A stretch of DNA of 7,510 bases from Dehalococcoidia bacterium (GTDB lineage Bacteria > Chloroflexota > Dehalococcoidia > GIF9 > AB-539-J10), in the NCBI GenBank assembly GCA_030669525.1, contig DAOVDO010000042.1:1-7510 (forward strand), given 5' to 3'. How positions within the stretch are numbered: position 1 is the stretch's first letter; each line of letters starts with the position of its first letter. Shown here in pieces: positions 1-6,538 of the stretch. A program made the translations under genes and the position numbers. A model generated the notes under the pieces. That model had not been told where the DNA came from. It was given only the letters and a program-made list of their open reading frames with translations, and ran no database searches.

Positions 1-584
1 GCAGAGCGCAGGTGGTCCATGAGGTCGGCAACTCCAATATAAAAGGCAGACTGTCCCTGGTTAAGACGGTGATTGGCAATAGCGCAGGCTAAATGTGTCT
101 TGCCACAGCCACCAGGTCCGAACAGTAGCAGCCAGCCTTCGGGATTATCCGCAAAGGCTTTCGCCACCTGGTAAGCACGGGTAAAACACTCCCGCGAAAC
201 GGCATCGTCCTTCTTTCCTTCTGGAGATAAGCTGTCAAAGGTAAGCAGTGTCAGGAAACCAATGTTGCTGTATTTCTGAATATATTGTCGTTTCTCCCTC
301 TGAAGCTGTTCTCTCCTGCATCGGCAGGGCACCACCTGGCTAAAATCAGGCTCCCCCGAGCTCAGTAGAGGATGAACAAACCCGGACCCCCCGCAGATAG
401 GACAGGTCTCTTCACCCGTCTCTCCCTGACTACTGGCCGATACCTTTTTACGCCCGGACCGATGTGAAACAGAGGGCTCAGTGCCAGGATGAGAGGCAAG
501 ATTATCTTTTGACCAGGTGTCCGAACTTGCCCCTGATATATTTGTCGGGACCACCCTTTTTATCACTCTTTCTATATTCTCCAC
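1..584 (-). CDS. DnaC/DnaI-like AAA+ helicase loader, 3' end cut by window edge
   Basis: I translated the minus strand by hand from 584 to the left edge: 194 codons and no stop, so the C-terminus lies outside the window. Seen: a CPIC motif at residues 61-64 and a CRC motif at 87-89 (a likely four-Cys zinc site), then a Walker A loop GPGGCGKT at 156-163 preceded by the hydrophobic strand WLLLF. Known for the family: DnaC/DnaI/IstB-type ATPases load the replicative DnaB helicase onto DNA, and DnaI-type loaders have an N-terminal zinc-binding region before the AAA+ core. The position after dnaB and a dnaD-like gene favours a replication loader over a transposon IstB, and no transposase is visible. 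The start is uncertain: in-frame GTG codons sit at 599, 584, 566 and 554. I chose 584 because GAAGG lies 8 bases upstream. No start codon follows before the zinc motif, so overlap with the dnaD-like gene is unavoidable. Confidence 0.85.
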   Translation of the reverse strand, partial: MENIERVIKRVVPTNISGASSDTWSKDNLASHPGTEPSVSHRSGRKKVSASSQGETGEETCPICGGSGFVHPLLSSGEPDFSQVVPCRCRREQLQREKRQYIQKYSNIGFLTLLTFDSLSPEGKKDDAVSRECFTRAYQVAKAFADNPEGWLLLFGPGGCGKTHLACAIANHRLNQGQSAFYIGVADLMDHLRS

Positions 585-1212
585 TATCCTTGCCTTCACT
601 TGACCAGCGTTCAAGAATACGAGAAATGTATTTCCAACTACGCTTATTCAACAGTACCGCTTCTCTGAAAGCCTCATCAATCCATTGCGAGGGGTAGAGC
701 TTCGCTGCCTCCTTGAGCTCTTCAGCAATTATGGGTGTTATCACACCTATATTCTGCTCATAGAGAGAGAAGATATTGGATGGTTTAGCCGCATACGCTG
801 TTCTTTCCTCGCCAGCTTTCAATTCTCTGGTGTTTTTTATGTGAAGCTCACCACGCCTGATTTTATCAATGGTCTCCCGGTCACCTTTCATATTGGCGAA
901 GTAAACGTCTTCCTGCTTACCATCTATTTCCAGGCTCAGCGGTAAAATGGTGCCCCTGTCTACCGCCAGGCTTAAAATATGGCGAAGCATAGCCTCTTCC
1001 ATCCCGGCCATCAGCACGTTATCAGACAGCAACTCTCTATATGTGACAAAGCCGGGGTTCCCCTGCCTGTGATGGAGCAGATAAAAGATACGTAACGTTA
1101 CCTTGAGCTCAGCTATATCCTGAATCTGGGGCAACACCCGGGAAAAGAAATCATCAGGCAAAGGTGTAGATTTTTCCACTGCTGAAAAACCAGGAAATTT
1201 CTTATCTGGCAT
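502..1212 (-). CDS. DnaD-like primosome protein (DnaD/DnaB_2 C-terminal domain)
   Basis: A 236-residue protein. The C-terminal part (about 146-206) matches the DnaD/DnaB_2 domain: SLYEQNIGVITP, a run of helices, then a Trp-containing helix with WKYISRILERW. This domain binds DNA and helicase components in Gram-positive primosomes. The N-terminal region (about 15-110) looks like a winged-helix dimerisation domain (helical FFSRVLPQIQDIAELKVTLRIF, then YRELL), but that is weaker. The tail after 206 is rich in Lys, Arg and Gly and probably disordered or DNA-binding. The reading frame is open up to 1257, but the start at ATG 1212 is preferred because GAGGG lies about 8 bases upstream; this places it 11 bases after the dnaB stop. 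It lies between dnaB and a loader gene, which supports a role in helicase loading at origins or restart sites. Phage DnaD-domain replication proteins are the alternative, but no phage genes are nearby. Confidence 0.85.
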   Translation of the reverse strand: MPDKKFPGFSAVEKSTPLPDDFFSRVLPQIQDIAELKVTLRIFYLLHHRQGNPGFVTYRELLSDNVLMAGMEEAMLRHILSLAVDRGTILPLSLEIDGKQEDVYFANMKGDRETIDKIRRGELHIKNTRELKAGEERTAYAAKPSNIFSLYEQNIGVITPIIAEELKEAAKLYPSQWIDEAFREAVLLNKRSWKYISRILERWSSEGKDSGEYRKSDKKGGPDKYIRGKFGHLVKR

Positions 1213-1223
1213 CTGACTATCCC

Positions 1224-2609
1224 TCAAGAAGCCGTGACTGGCTCGTTCTGTTCCCAACTGGCCTCAACGAATTTAACAGCCCTGTTCAGGAAGCGCAGCT
1301 TAATCCGCCCCAGAGGGCCATTACGGTGCTTGGCTATAATAACATCTGCTATACCACGCGGGTAGGGCTCCTTCTCTATATCATGCTCCCTGTTCCACAC
1401 TTCCTCGGTACTATAAATATCATCCCGGTAAATAAAAGCGACAATATCAGCATCCTGCTCAATGGTACCGCTTTCACGTAAGTCAGAAAGCTGGGGCACA
1501 TGGGTAGTTCGCAATTCCGCAGCCCGGCTGAGCTGGGACACAGCCAGCACTGGCACGTTCAGCTCCCTGGCCAGTATCTTTAGAGAGCGGGTTATTTTGC
1601 TCAATTCCTGAACTCGATTTTCATTCCTGCCATCACCCTGTATTAGCTGTATATAGTCAACAATTATCAGGTCAATCTTATGCTCGAATTGAAGGCGCCG
1701 TGCCTTGCTCCTGATATCTATAGCACGAACCTGAGGCGAATCATCAATATATATCGGTGCCTCGGATAGTATTCCACTAGCCTCCATAATCCTTATCTCA
1801 TCATTTTCATTAAAGTGTCCCAACCGGATATACTTGGAATCCACACCTGACTCGCTGGCTAGAAGTCGTTGGACCACCGATTCCCGGGCCATTTCCAGGC
1901 TGAACAAAGCAACACAGGCCCCCTGGTTGATAGCAGTATTCCTGGCAATATTCAAAGCCAGGCTGGTTTTGCCCAGGCTGGGCCTGGCAGCTAAAACAAT
2001 CAGGTCAGATTTCTGCAAGCCGCCCAGGAGGGCATCCAGCCCGGTAAAACCGGTCATAACCTGAGCCACCTCTCCCTCTTTCAGTGTAACAGCCTGCCCG
2101 GCTTCCTCAAAGTACTCGCTCAGTACAACTTTAATGGGAACGAAGTCCCATGAGCTCTGCTTCATTCGCAGATTGAAAAGGAGGTCTTCAGCTTTACTAA
2201 GGCTTTCTTCCACGTCCGGGCCAGCTTCATAGCCGATGGCGGCAATCTGTCCCGCAGCAGCGATTAACCGCCTCATTACCGCCATGTTGGTAACAATCTG
2301 TGCATAATGCTCGATATGAAGGGATGTGGGTACTATGGATATCAGGTGACTCAGATAACCAGCGCCTCCTACTTGCTCCAGTTTTCCCTGGCGCATTAAT
2401 TCATGCGCTGCCGTAATCTGGTTTATCGCCTCATTTCGCTGGTACAGGGAGAAACAAGCCTGGTAAACAAGTCCATTTATTTCCTCAAAAAAATCCTCAG
2501 GCTTAAGAAACACGGCAACTTTCAAAATAGCATCAGGGTCAATAAGCAAGGAGCCAATAACCGCCTCCTCTGCCTCAATATCATGAGGGGGTAATTTTTC
2601 TTGTGCCAT
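1224..2609 (-). CDS. dnaB: Replicative DNA helicase DnaB
   Basis: A 461-residue, full-length replicative helicase. It unwinds DNA ahead of the fork as a hexamer, using ATP, and binds the primase. Seen: an N-terminal domain opening with PPHDIEAEEAVIGSLL (7-22), a linker near 135-180, and a RecA-type core. The core has Walker A ARPSLGKT (208-215), the catalytic-Glu strand FSLEM (236-240), Walker B DLIIVDY (313-319), the SQLSRAAE segment (358-365) and the DLRESGTIEQDAD motif (377-388). The C-terminal IIAKHRNGPLG segment (424-434) is also typical. No intein or insertion is visible. The start codon lies one base after the rplI stop, with AGAAGG six bases upstream inside the end of rplI, so the two are probably co-transcribed and coupled. 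Confidence 0.98.
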   Translation of the reverse strand: MAQEKLPPHDIEAEEAVIGSLLIDPDAILKVAVFLKPEDFFEEINGLVYQACFSLYQRNEAINQITAAHELMRQGKLEQVGGAGYLSHLISIVPTSLHIEHYAQIVTNMAVMRRLIAAAGQIAAIGYEAGPDVEESLSKAEDLLFNLRMKQSSWDFVPIKVVLSEYFEEAGQAVTLKEGEVAQVMTGFTGLDALLGGLQKSDLIVLAARPSLGKTSLALNIARNTAINQGACVALFSLEMARESVVQRLLASESGVDSKYIRLGHFNENDEIRIMEASGILSEAPIYIDDSPQVRAIDIRSKARRLQFEHKIDLIIVDYIQLIQGDGRNENRVQELSKITRSLKILARELNVPVLAVSQLSRAAELRTTHVPQLSDLRESGTIEQDADIVAFIYRDDIYSTEEVWNREHDIEKEPYPRGIADVIIAKHRNGPLGRIKLRFLNRAVKFVEASWEQNEPVTAS

Positions 2610-2610
2610 A

Positions 2611-3063
2611 CTAAGCCTTCTCTGGCTCGATAATCACTGTGATTCGTGTACCTATCCCCTGAGCTAATTTGATAGTGACTTCATGGCTGCCCGCCTGGCG
2701 CAAAGGTTTGTCGATATCTATCTTTCTCTTGTCAATAACAGTGCCTGCAGTTCGACTCAGCTCCTCAGCAATATCAGCAGCGGTGATAGAGCCAAACAGA
2801 CGGTCTCCTGCACCTATGCGAGCCTGCAGATGGATTTCGCTGCCTTCAATTTGCTCAGCCAGCTCAGCCAGCCTGGCCTGGTCAAGAGTTTCCTGAATTC
2901 CCTCCTTCTGAAGCTCAATCTCAACCTGTCTTATAACCTCCGGCGTGGCTATTGAGGCCAGGCCTTTTGGTACCAGATAATTCCTGGCATAGCCCTGGCT
3001 GACGTCTGTTATCTCTCCAGCCTTTCCTTTACCGACAACGTCCTTTAAAAAAATTACTTTCAT
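2611..3063 (-). CDS. rplI: 50S ribosomal protein bL9
   Basis: A 150-residue protein, the normal length for bL9, which binds domain V of 23S rRNA at the base of the L1 stalk. Seen: the N-terminal rRNA-binding domain with [17 protein letters not shown] and the signature [14 protein letters not shown] (23-36). A long charged connecting helix follows (about 42-75). The C-terminal domain has the GDRLFGSIT motif (86-94), the [11 protein letters not shown] segment and a final beta-rich ITVIIEPE. Its neighbour dnaB starts one base downstream. The ATG overlaps the stop of the trxB-remnant reading frame as ATGA. The nearest purine-rich site (GAGAGG) is about 14 bases upstream, longer than usual, so initiation here may depend on coupling or a weak site. 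Confidence 0.98.
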   Translation of the reverse strand: MKVIFLKDVVGKGKAGEITDVSQGYARNYLVPKGLASIATPEVIRQVEIELQKEGIQETLDQARLAELAEQIEGSEIHLQARIGAGDRLFGSITAADIAEELSRTAGTVIDKRKIDIDKPLRQAGSHEVTIKLAQGIGTRITVIIEPEKA

Positions 3064-3275
3064 AGCGAACTGATAAACCTCTCTGTTTCCATTAATTCGT
3101 TGGTGATCAGGTAACCCTTTTCATCCAGAGTCATATTCCTCCCGAGAAAGCCAGTGCCTGGTTCCAACCCAACAGCAACAAAAACACCTTCTACCGGCAA
3201 CATTGATATTGTAGCATCTTTAACGCCTTTCATCCTAAGCTGGCTGGCAATATGCCGAAGAACAGAATTTTCTGC
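3060..3275 (-). pseudogene. Thioredoxin reductase (TrxB) remnant, truncated at both ends
   Basis: Minus-strand reading of this gap gives an open frame of 71 codons between a TGA at 3276-3278 and a TGA at 3060-3062; an ATG at 3233 would give a 57-residue product. The translation contains LPVEGVFVAVGLEPGTGFL, then [16 protein letters not shown]. This matches the conserved stretch of TrxB-type flavoproteins (LPVDGVFVxIGxxPNT, then LDExGYIxTxxxMET) that normally precedes VPGIFAAGD. The FAD-binding N-terminus, the active-site CxxC region and the C-terminal AAGD motif are absent. The homology stops a few codons before the rplI start. The frame has no stops across the recognisable part, so decay may be recent or a short peptide may still be translated. 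Reading it as a pseudogene is inference from the missing domains. Confidence 0.75.
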
Positions 3276-3299
3276 TCACCTCCACCTGATAATTTATGG

Positions 3300-4265
3300 T
3301 CATTTGCCCTCTACCCTTTCCCACATGTCACAGCGCCCTCCCCACCTTGCCAGAACCTTGCTATCATCAGAAATCTGAGAGATTTCGCACAGGTTGGGAC
3401 ACGCTTTACATATAAAAGAGGAAATTCGAAACTCCATCTGGCTGACGTTGAATCCTTTGAAATTCGTCCTGTGCCCATCGCTATCCATCTCTTCCCGCAC
3501 CAGCATAGCGGCTCCGATAGCGCCCATAAGCTCATTATGAGGAGGAATGTAAGTTTCCGTACTAAAAGTCTCACTGAATGCCCTGACTATTCCCTTATTG
3601 AAAGCGACACCACCTTGAAATACCATTTTAGGCAGGATTTCTTTTCCCAGAGCAACGTTATTGAGGTAGTTACGCACCATTGACTGGCATAGACCATAAA
3701 TAATATCATCAATGGGATAGCCCATCTGCTGCTTATGAATCATGTCCGACTCAGCAAAAACAGTACAGCGCCCGGCAATGCGTGCCGGGTTTTTGCTTCT
3801 TAAAGCATGGTCTCCGAAATCCTCAATCCTTATATTCAACCGCTCAGCTTGATGCTCGAGAAAACTACCAGTGCCAGCGGCACAAACCGAGTTCATGCCG
3901 AAATCAACAACTATGCCATCACGGATTATGATAATTTTGCTGTCCTGTCCTCCAATCTCAAAAACAGTCTGCACATCGGGTACATGGTACATAGCAGCGA
4001 CGGCATGAGCGGTTATCTCATTCTTTACCAAATCTGCTCCAACAATAACACCAGCCAGTGCTCTGCCACTTCCCGTGGTAGCTACGCCACAAATATCCGC
4101 CTCAGGAGGCATCTGTTCCCTTATTACCTCCAGCCCCTCCTTTATCATGTCAACGGGATTACCCTGAGTTCGCAAATAAACAGATGCTAGAATCTCATTG
4201 CTTTCATCAAGCAATGCCAATTTAGTAGTAACCGAACCAACATCAATACCAAGATAAGCTCTCAT
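3300..4265 (-). CDS. Acyl-CoA dehydratase activase, BadF/BadG/BcrA/BcrD (HgdC-type) ATPase
   Basis: A 321-residue ASKHA-fold ATPase. In the HgdC family a homodimer bridges one [4Fe-4S] cluster and uses ATP hydrolysis to drive a low-potential electron into a dehydratase or reductase partner. Seen: phosphate loop GIDVGSVTTK (6-15), TTGSGR (63-68), EIGGQDSK (103-110), VCAAGTGSFLEHQAERL with Cys128, GRCTVFAESDM with Cys167, and FQGGVAFN (216-223). Cys128 and Cys167 fit the two cluster ligands of HgdC-type activators. Beyond the usual core of about 260 residues there is a C-terminal extension with Cys286, Cys289, Cys293 and Cys312 (CKACPNLC, later GGRC), which could hold a second metal centre. The ATG lies 8 bases after the small membrane-protein gene, with AAAGG five bases upstream. 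Its substrate protein is probably one or both of the paralogues encoded upstream. Confidence 0.93.
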   Translation of the reverse strand: MRAYLGIDVGSVTTKLALLDESNEILASVYLRTQGNPVDMIKEGLEVIREQMPPEADICGVATTGSGRALAGVIVGADLVKNEITAHAVAAMYHVPDVQTVFEIGGQDSKIIIIRDGIVVDFGMNSVCAAGTGSFLEHQAERLNIRIEDFGDHALRSKNPARIAGRCTVFAESDMIHKQQMGYPIDDIIYGLCQSMVRNYLNNVALGKEILPKMVFQGGVAFNKGIVRAFSETFSTETYIPPHNELMGAIGAAMLVREEMDSDGHRTNFKGFNVSQMEFRISSFICKACPNLCEISQISDDSKVLARWGGRCDMWERVEGK

Positions 4266-4273
4266 GGCTACCT

Positions 4274-4483
4274 TTACTCTACCTTTCCCAGAGATGTCCC
4301 ACCAAAGCTACTAAGTCTATCACGATTGAAGGTGCTGATGCTCTCCTGCAATTCGAGAATTCTTTTCCGCTTCAGCCTATAGATGGGATGAAACAAAGCT
4401 GAAAACACTACCATAAGAACAAAGAACAACACCATTTGCCCGCTCCTGATATACCTATCCAACATAGCAAACTGATCTCCCAT
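4274..4483 (-). CDS. Small single-pass membrane protein of unknown function
   Basis: I do not recognise a family. The 69-residue product has a short N-terminal segment, one hydrophobic helix at about 16-37 (QMVLFFVLMVVFSALF then HPIYRL), a strongly basic patch KRKR at 38-41, and a polar, probably helical tail. The basic patch after the helix predicts a cytoplasmic C-terminus. The frame is open to an ATG at 4528, but the start at 4483 is chosen because AAGGAGG sits four bases upstream, the strongest ribosome binding site in the window; the longer version would add an unlikely 15 residues overlapping the upstream gene. It overlaps the upstream gene's end by 29 bases and precedes the activase by 8 bases, so it is embedded in the operon. 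It may tether part of the activase system to the membrane, but that is inference from position only. Confidence 0.7.
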   Translation of the reverse strand: MGDQFAMLDRYIRSGQMVLFFVLMVVFSALFHPIYRLKRKRILELQESISTFNRDRLSSFGGTSLGKVE

Positions 4484-5564
4484 CTCTCCTCCTTCTCCTG
4501 AACTCGAGCAGGTCCACAAAAGCCTCAAGCCTGGTCAGCATCCCCTGCTTCGCCATCTGCTCATCACAGGTGACCGCAAGCACGGGTATATCCTCCTTAG
4601 TTGACGACATGATATTCTGAGCTACTATCTCAGGCATACAGGTAAAAGGCGCCAGGTGAACCACTCCATCGTATCCCTTCCTTGCGCAGAGCACCTTCTC
4701 CCCTACCGACTCCCATCCATCACCCCCAACATCGTGATCGAGATAAGGCTCAGCTAATTTGTGTACTTCCTTCCATTCATCTACACCCAGATAATTAAGG
4801 AAAAGGCTATATTTGACCCACCTGGAAAGAGTTATAGTCCGCTCAACCTCCACCCCTAACTTGCCTAACTCCATTTCTATATCCATATTGGCAAAAGGCT
4901 CTATAACAACGTAAATCTCACCGACTACAGCAACTTTAATCGGGGTAGCCTCAGGGGTCTTAGGCACCCTGTATAGCTTATCAATGTATTTATTGCCCAG
5001 GCTTTTTTCTTCCTTATGACTGGTTGCATCGTCGATAGCCTTAACAGCTTCTCGGTAGATTCGATCGGCCATCCCTTTCTCTAATTCCACTGCCCTTACC
5101 TTCTGGACCACCTTTTCCACTTTATCCAGAGTGAACAGCTTACCTATTCCATATATAAATGCTGGAATAATTTCGCTCCAGGAGATACCACTGGTCATGT
5201 CCCTTATGAGCGTTAGAAAGCTGGCAACCTTATTGTGAGATATATCAACAGTGATGAAACTGACATCATACCCCAGGTCATGAAGCATCTGTTCCTGGCC
5301 CCTGGCATAGTAGCCCAACCGGCAAATGCCTGTTCCCCTGGCCTGAGCCAGCGTATCCGCCCCCAGTTCACATGTTTCAATCAAGCTGCCCAGAGTAAGT
5401 TTATAGGGCAAGCAGGCTTCCGTAGGTGAATACTTAACCCCGAGCTCTAAAGTCCTCTGGGTCATTGGTGGAGGGATTACCAGATCCCCTCCAGCATCCA
5501 GCCTGGAAGCCACTGCTTTTATAGGTATATAGACATTGCCAAAGTGAGGTATACCTACACGCAT
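4455..5564 (-). CDS. 2-hydroxyacyl-CoA dehydratase subunit-like (HgdB/DUF2229 superfamily) protein
   Basis: A 369-residue protein resembling the dehydratase-subunit-like domains that follow HgdC-type activase modules in large fusion proteins. Seen: RVGIPHFGNVYIP at the start, EACLPYK with Cys51, Cys65 and Cys81 (GTGICRLGYYARGQEQ), a central helical region (about 115-190), a second Rossmann-like half starting IKVAVVGEIYVV (209-220), HLAPFTCMPE with Cys309, and CDEQMAKQGMLTRLEAF (333-349). Cys51, Cys81 and Cys309 are plausible iron-sulfur ligands by analogy with dehydratase subunits; this is inference. The start ATG overlaps the end of the upstream paralogue by 10 bases and has AGAAGG eight bases upstream. 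The substrate cannot be read from the sequence: the protein could be a dehydratase, a double-cubane-type reductase or an electron carrier. The tail FRRRRRDGRS is unusually basic. Confidence 0.85.
   Translation of the reverse strand: MRVGIPHFGNVYIPIKAVASRLDAGGDLVIPPPMTQRTLELGVKYSPTEACLPYKLTLGSLIETCELGADTLAQARGTGICRLGYYARGQEQMLHDLGYDVSFITVDISHNKVASFLTLIRDMTSGISWSEIIPAFIYGIGKLFTLDKVEKVVQKVRAVELEKGMADRIYREAVKAIDDATSHKEEKSLGNKYIDKLYRVPKTPEATPIKVAVVGEIYVVIEPFANMDIEMELGKLGVEVERTITLSRWVKYSLFLNYLGVDEWKEVHKLAEPYLDHDVGGDGWESVGEKVLCARKGYDGVVHLAPFTCMPEIVAQNIMSSTKEDIPVLAVTCDEQMAKQGMLTRLEAFVDLLEFRRRRRDGRSVCYVG
4488..4494 (-). promoter_or_regulatory. Strong ribosome binding site for the small membrane protein
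   Basis: On the minus strand the sequence AAGGAGG lies four bases before the ATG at 4483, within a longer purine-rich run (4484-4499). It is inside the coding sequence of the upstream gene and decides the start of the small membrane protein in favour of 4483 over 4528. Confidence 0.65.
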
Positions 5565-6538
5565 ATTTTCATCCTTCTAGTAATCATGTCAAGAAACGCC
5601 TCCAATCGAGTAATCAACCCACCTTCAGTGGCATGCTCATCCAGGCTGAGATGTAAAAATGGTGTCTCAAGCTCTTTAGCCCGGTGTTTCACAAAATTTA
5701 GCATCATTGAATCAGGGCCGCAGCCAAATACAGATAGATTAATAACCCCATCGACCCCTGCTGCTAAATAATATTCACCAGCGCCAATAATATCAGTCTC
5801 AAATGACCAGTGGGGAGTGCCCACAAGCCTCCTGACAGCAGTATCCAGCGCTCTCTCAGGCACCATTTCAGGGAGAAGAACCTTGACCCCCATCGACTGT
5901 AACCGGGAAATTAAACGATGGTTAAGATAATCATCATAGAGAACATAGGGATGCCCGATAACAGCAATGGTCAGCATCGGAGACGAATCGGTTCCAGAAT
6001 CTACCTGTCGTTCACCTCCACACACTCCATCAATAGCCTCAATGCATGTAATCCCCTCATCGGACATCCTGCTTCGGTAAGCTAAGCTGCTTTCCCAGGC
6101 TTCTTTAACTGCTTTTCGGATTTTTACCGGATTGGAAGTAAAATAGCGCCCCAATTCATAGATACTCCGGTATAAATGATAGCGCCATTTTTCCAGGTTT
6201 ACTTCCGGGGCAAGAATTACGGGGCATTCAGGAATTAATGCCCTGCTCATGTTAGGTAAACCAATGATTTTGGAGCAATTAAAAGCTTTCCCGCCCAGAC
6301 TAATAACAGTGGGGATAAATACGCAGTCACATTTACCTATCAGGGAAACAGCATGACCGAAAAAAATCTTTACCGGCAAACAGGTATCAGCAACCGCCCG
6401 GGTAACGCCTGAATTCAGTATGGCCTTATTAGTTAACGGCGATACTACTACTTCTGCATCTAACCTTTCGAAAAATGTTTTCCACAAAGGAAAATACTGA
6501 TAGTATAGCAACGCCCGCGGGATACCCACCTTAATCAT
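5555..6538 (-). CDS. DUF2229 family protein, acyl-CoA dehydratase activase-related
   Basis: A 327-residue protein of the DUF2229 type, which is often fused to or encoded beside HgdC-like activases. Seen: KVGIPRALLYYQYFPLWK near the N-terminus, VVVSPLTNK, ADTCLPVKIFFGH with Cys53, CDCVFIP (Cys70 and Cys72), Cys88, IPECPVILAPE with Cys105, a second half beginning LTIAVIGHPYVLYDDYLN, NLSVFGCGPDS with Cys273, and LDEHATEGGLITRLEAF near the end. The layout (CLP motif, GxP start, central IGxPY strand, TRLEAF end) parallels the next gene along its whole length, so the two are paralogues. The start at ATG 6538 is preferred over GTG 6544 because GGAG lies five bases upstream of the ATG. It overlaps the amidohydrolase stop by 8 bases. 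Biochemical function is unknown; an iron-sulfur protein partner of the activase is my inference. Confidence 0.88.
   Translation of the reverse strand: MIKVGIPRALLYYQYFPLWKTFFERLDAEVVVSPLTNKAILNSGVTRAVADTCLPVKIFFGHAVSLIGKCDCVFIPTVISLGGKAFNCSKIIGLPNMSRALIPECPVILAPEVNLEKWRYHLYRSIYELGRYFTSNPVKIRKAVKEAWESSLAYRSRMSDEGITCIEAIDGVCGGERQVDSGTDSSPMLTIAVIGHPYVLYDDYLNHRLISRLQSMGVKVLLPEMVPERALDTAVRRLVGTPHWSFETDIIGAGEYYLAAGVDGVINLSVFGCGPDSMMLNFVKHRAKELETPFLHLSLDEHATEGGLITRLEAFLDMITRRMKICV

Noticed and set aside
3208..3216. TGCTACAAT on the minus strand resembles an extended -10 promoter element that could serve rplI-dnaB from inside the trxB relic.
   Set aside because: No acceptable -35 hexamer is found 16-18 bases upstream, and a nine-base match is expected by chance. 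It would need a transcription start map to be supported.
3264..3275. Short inverted repeat CAGAA-AA-TTCTG just after the activase stop, considered as a terminator.
   Set aside because: Arms of five bases with a two-base centre and no U-tract; too weak for an intrinsic terminator.
3236..3279. Short GTG-initiated frame (GTG at 3279, TAG at 3236-3238) after GGTGGAG, translating to about 14 residues (VSRKFCSSAYCQPA).
   Set aside because: It ends quickly at TAG, has no recognisable similarity and overlaps the trxB relic frame. Probably chance.
2403..4190. Plus-strand open frames opposite dnaB, rplI and the activase, for example 3252-3683 and 3807-4190.
   Set aside because: They are antisense shadows of well-supported genes, with no recognisable domains.
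4484..4528. Longer version of the small membrane protein starting at 4528.
   Set aside because: The extra 15 residues are Ser/Gly-rich and unlike an N-terminus, and the strong ribosome binding site lies before the ATG at 4483.
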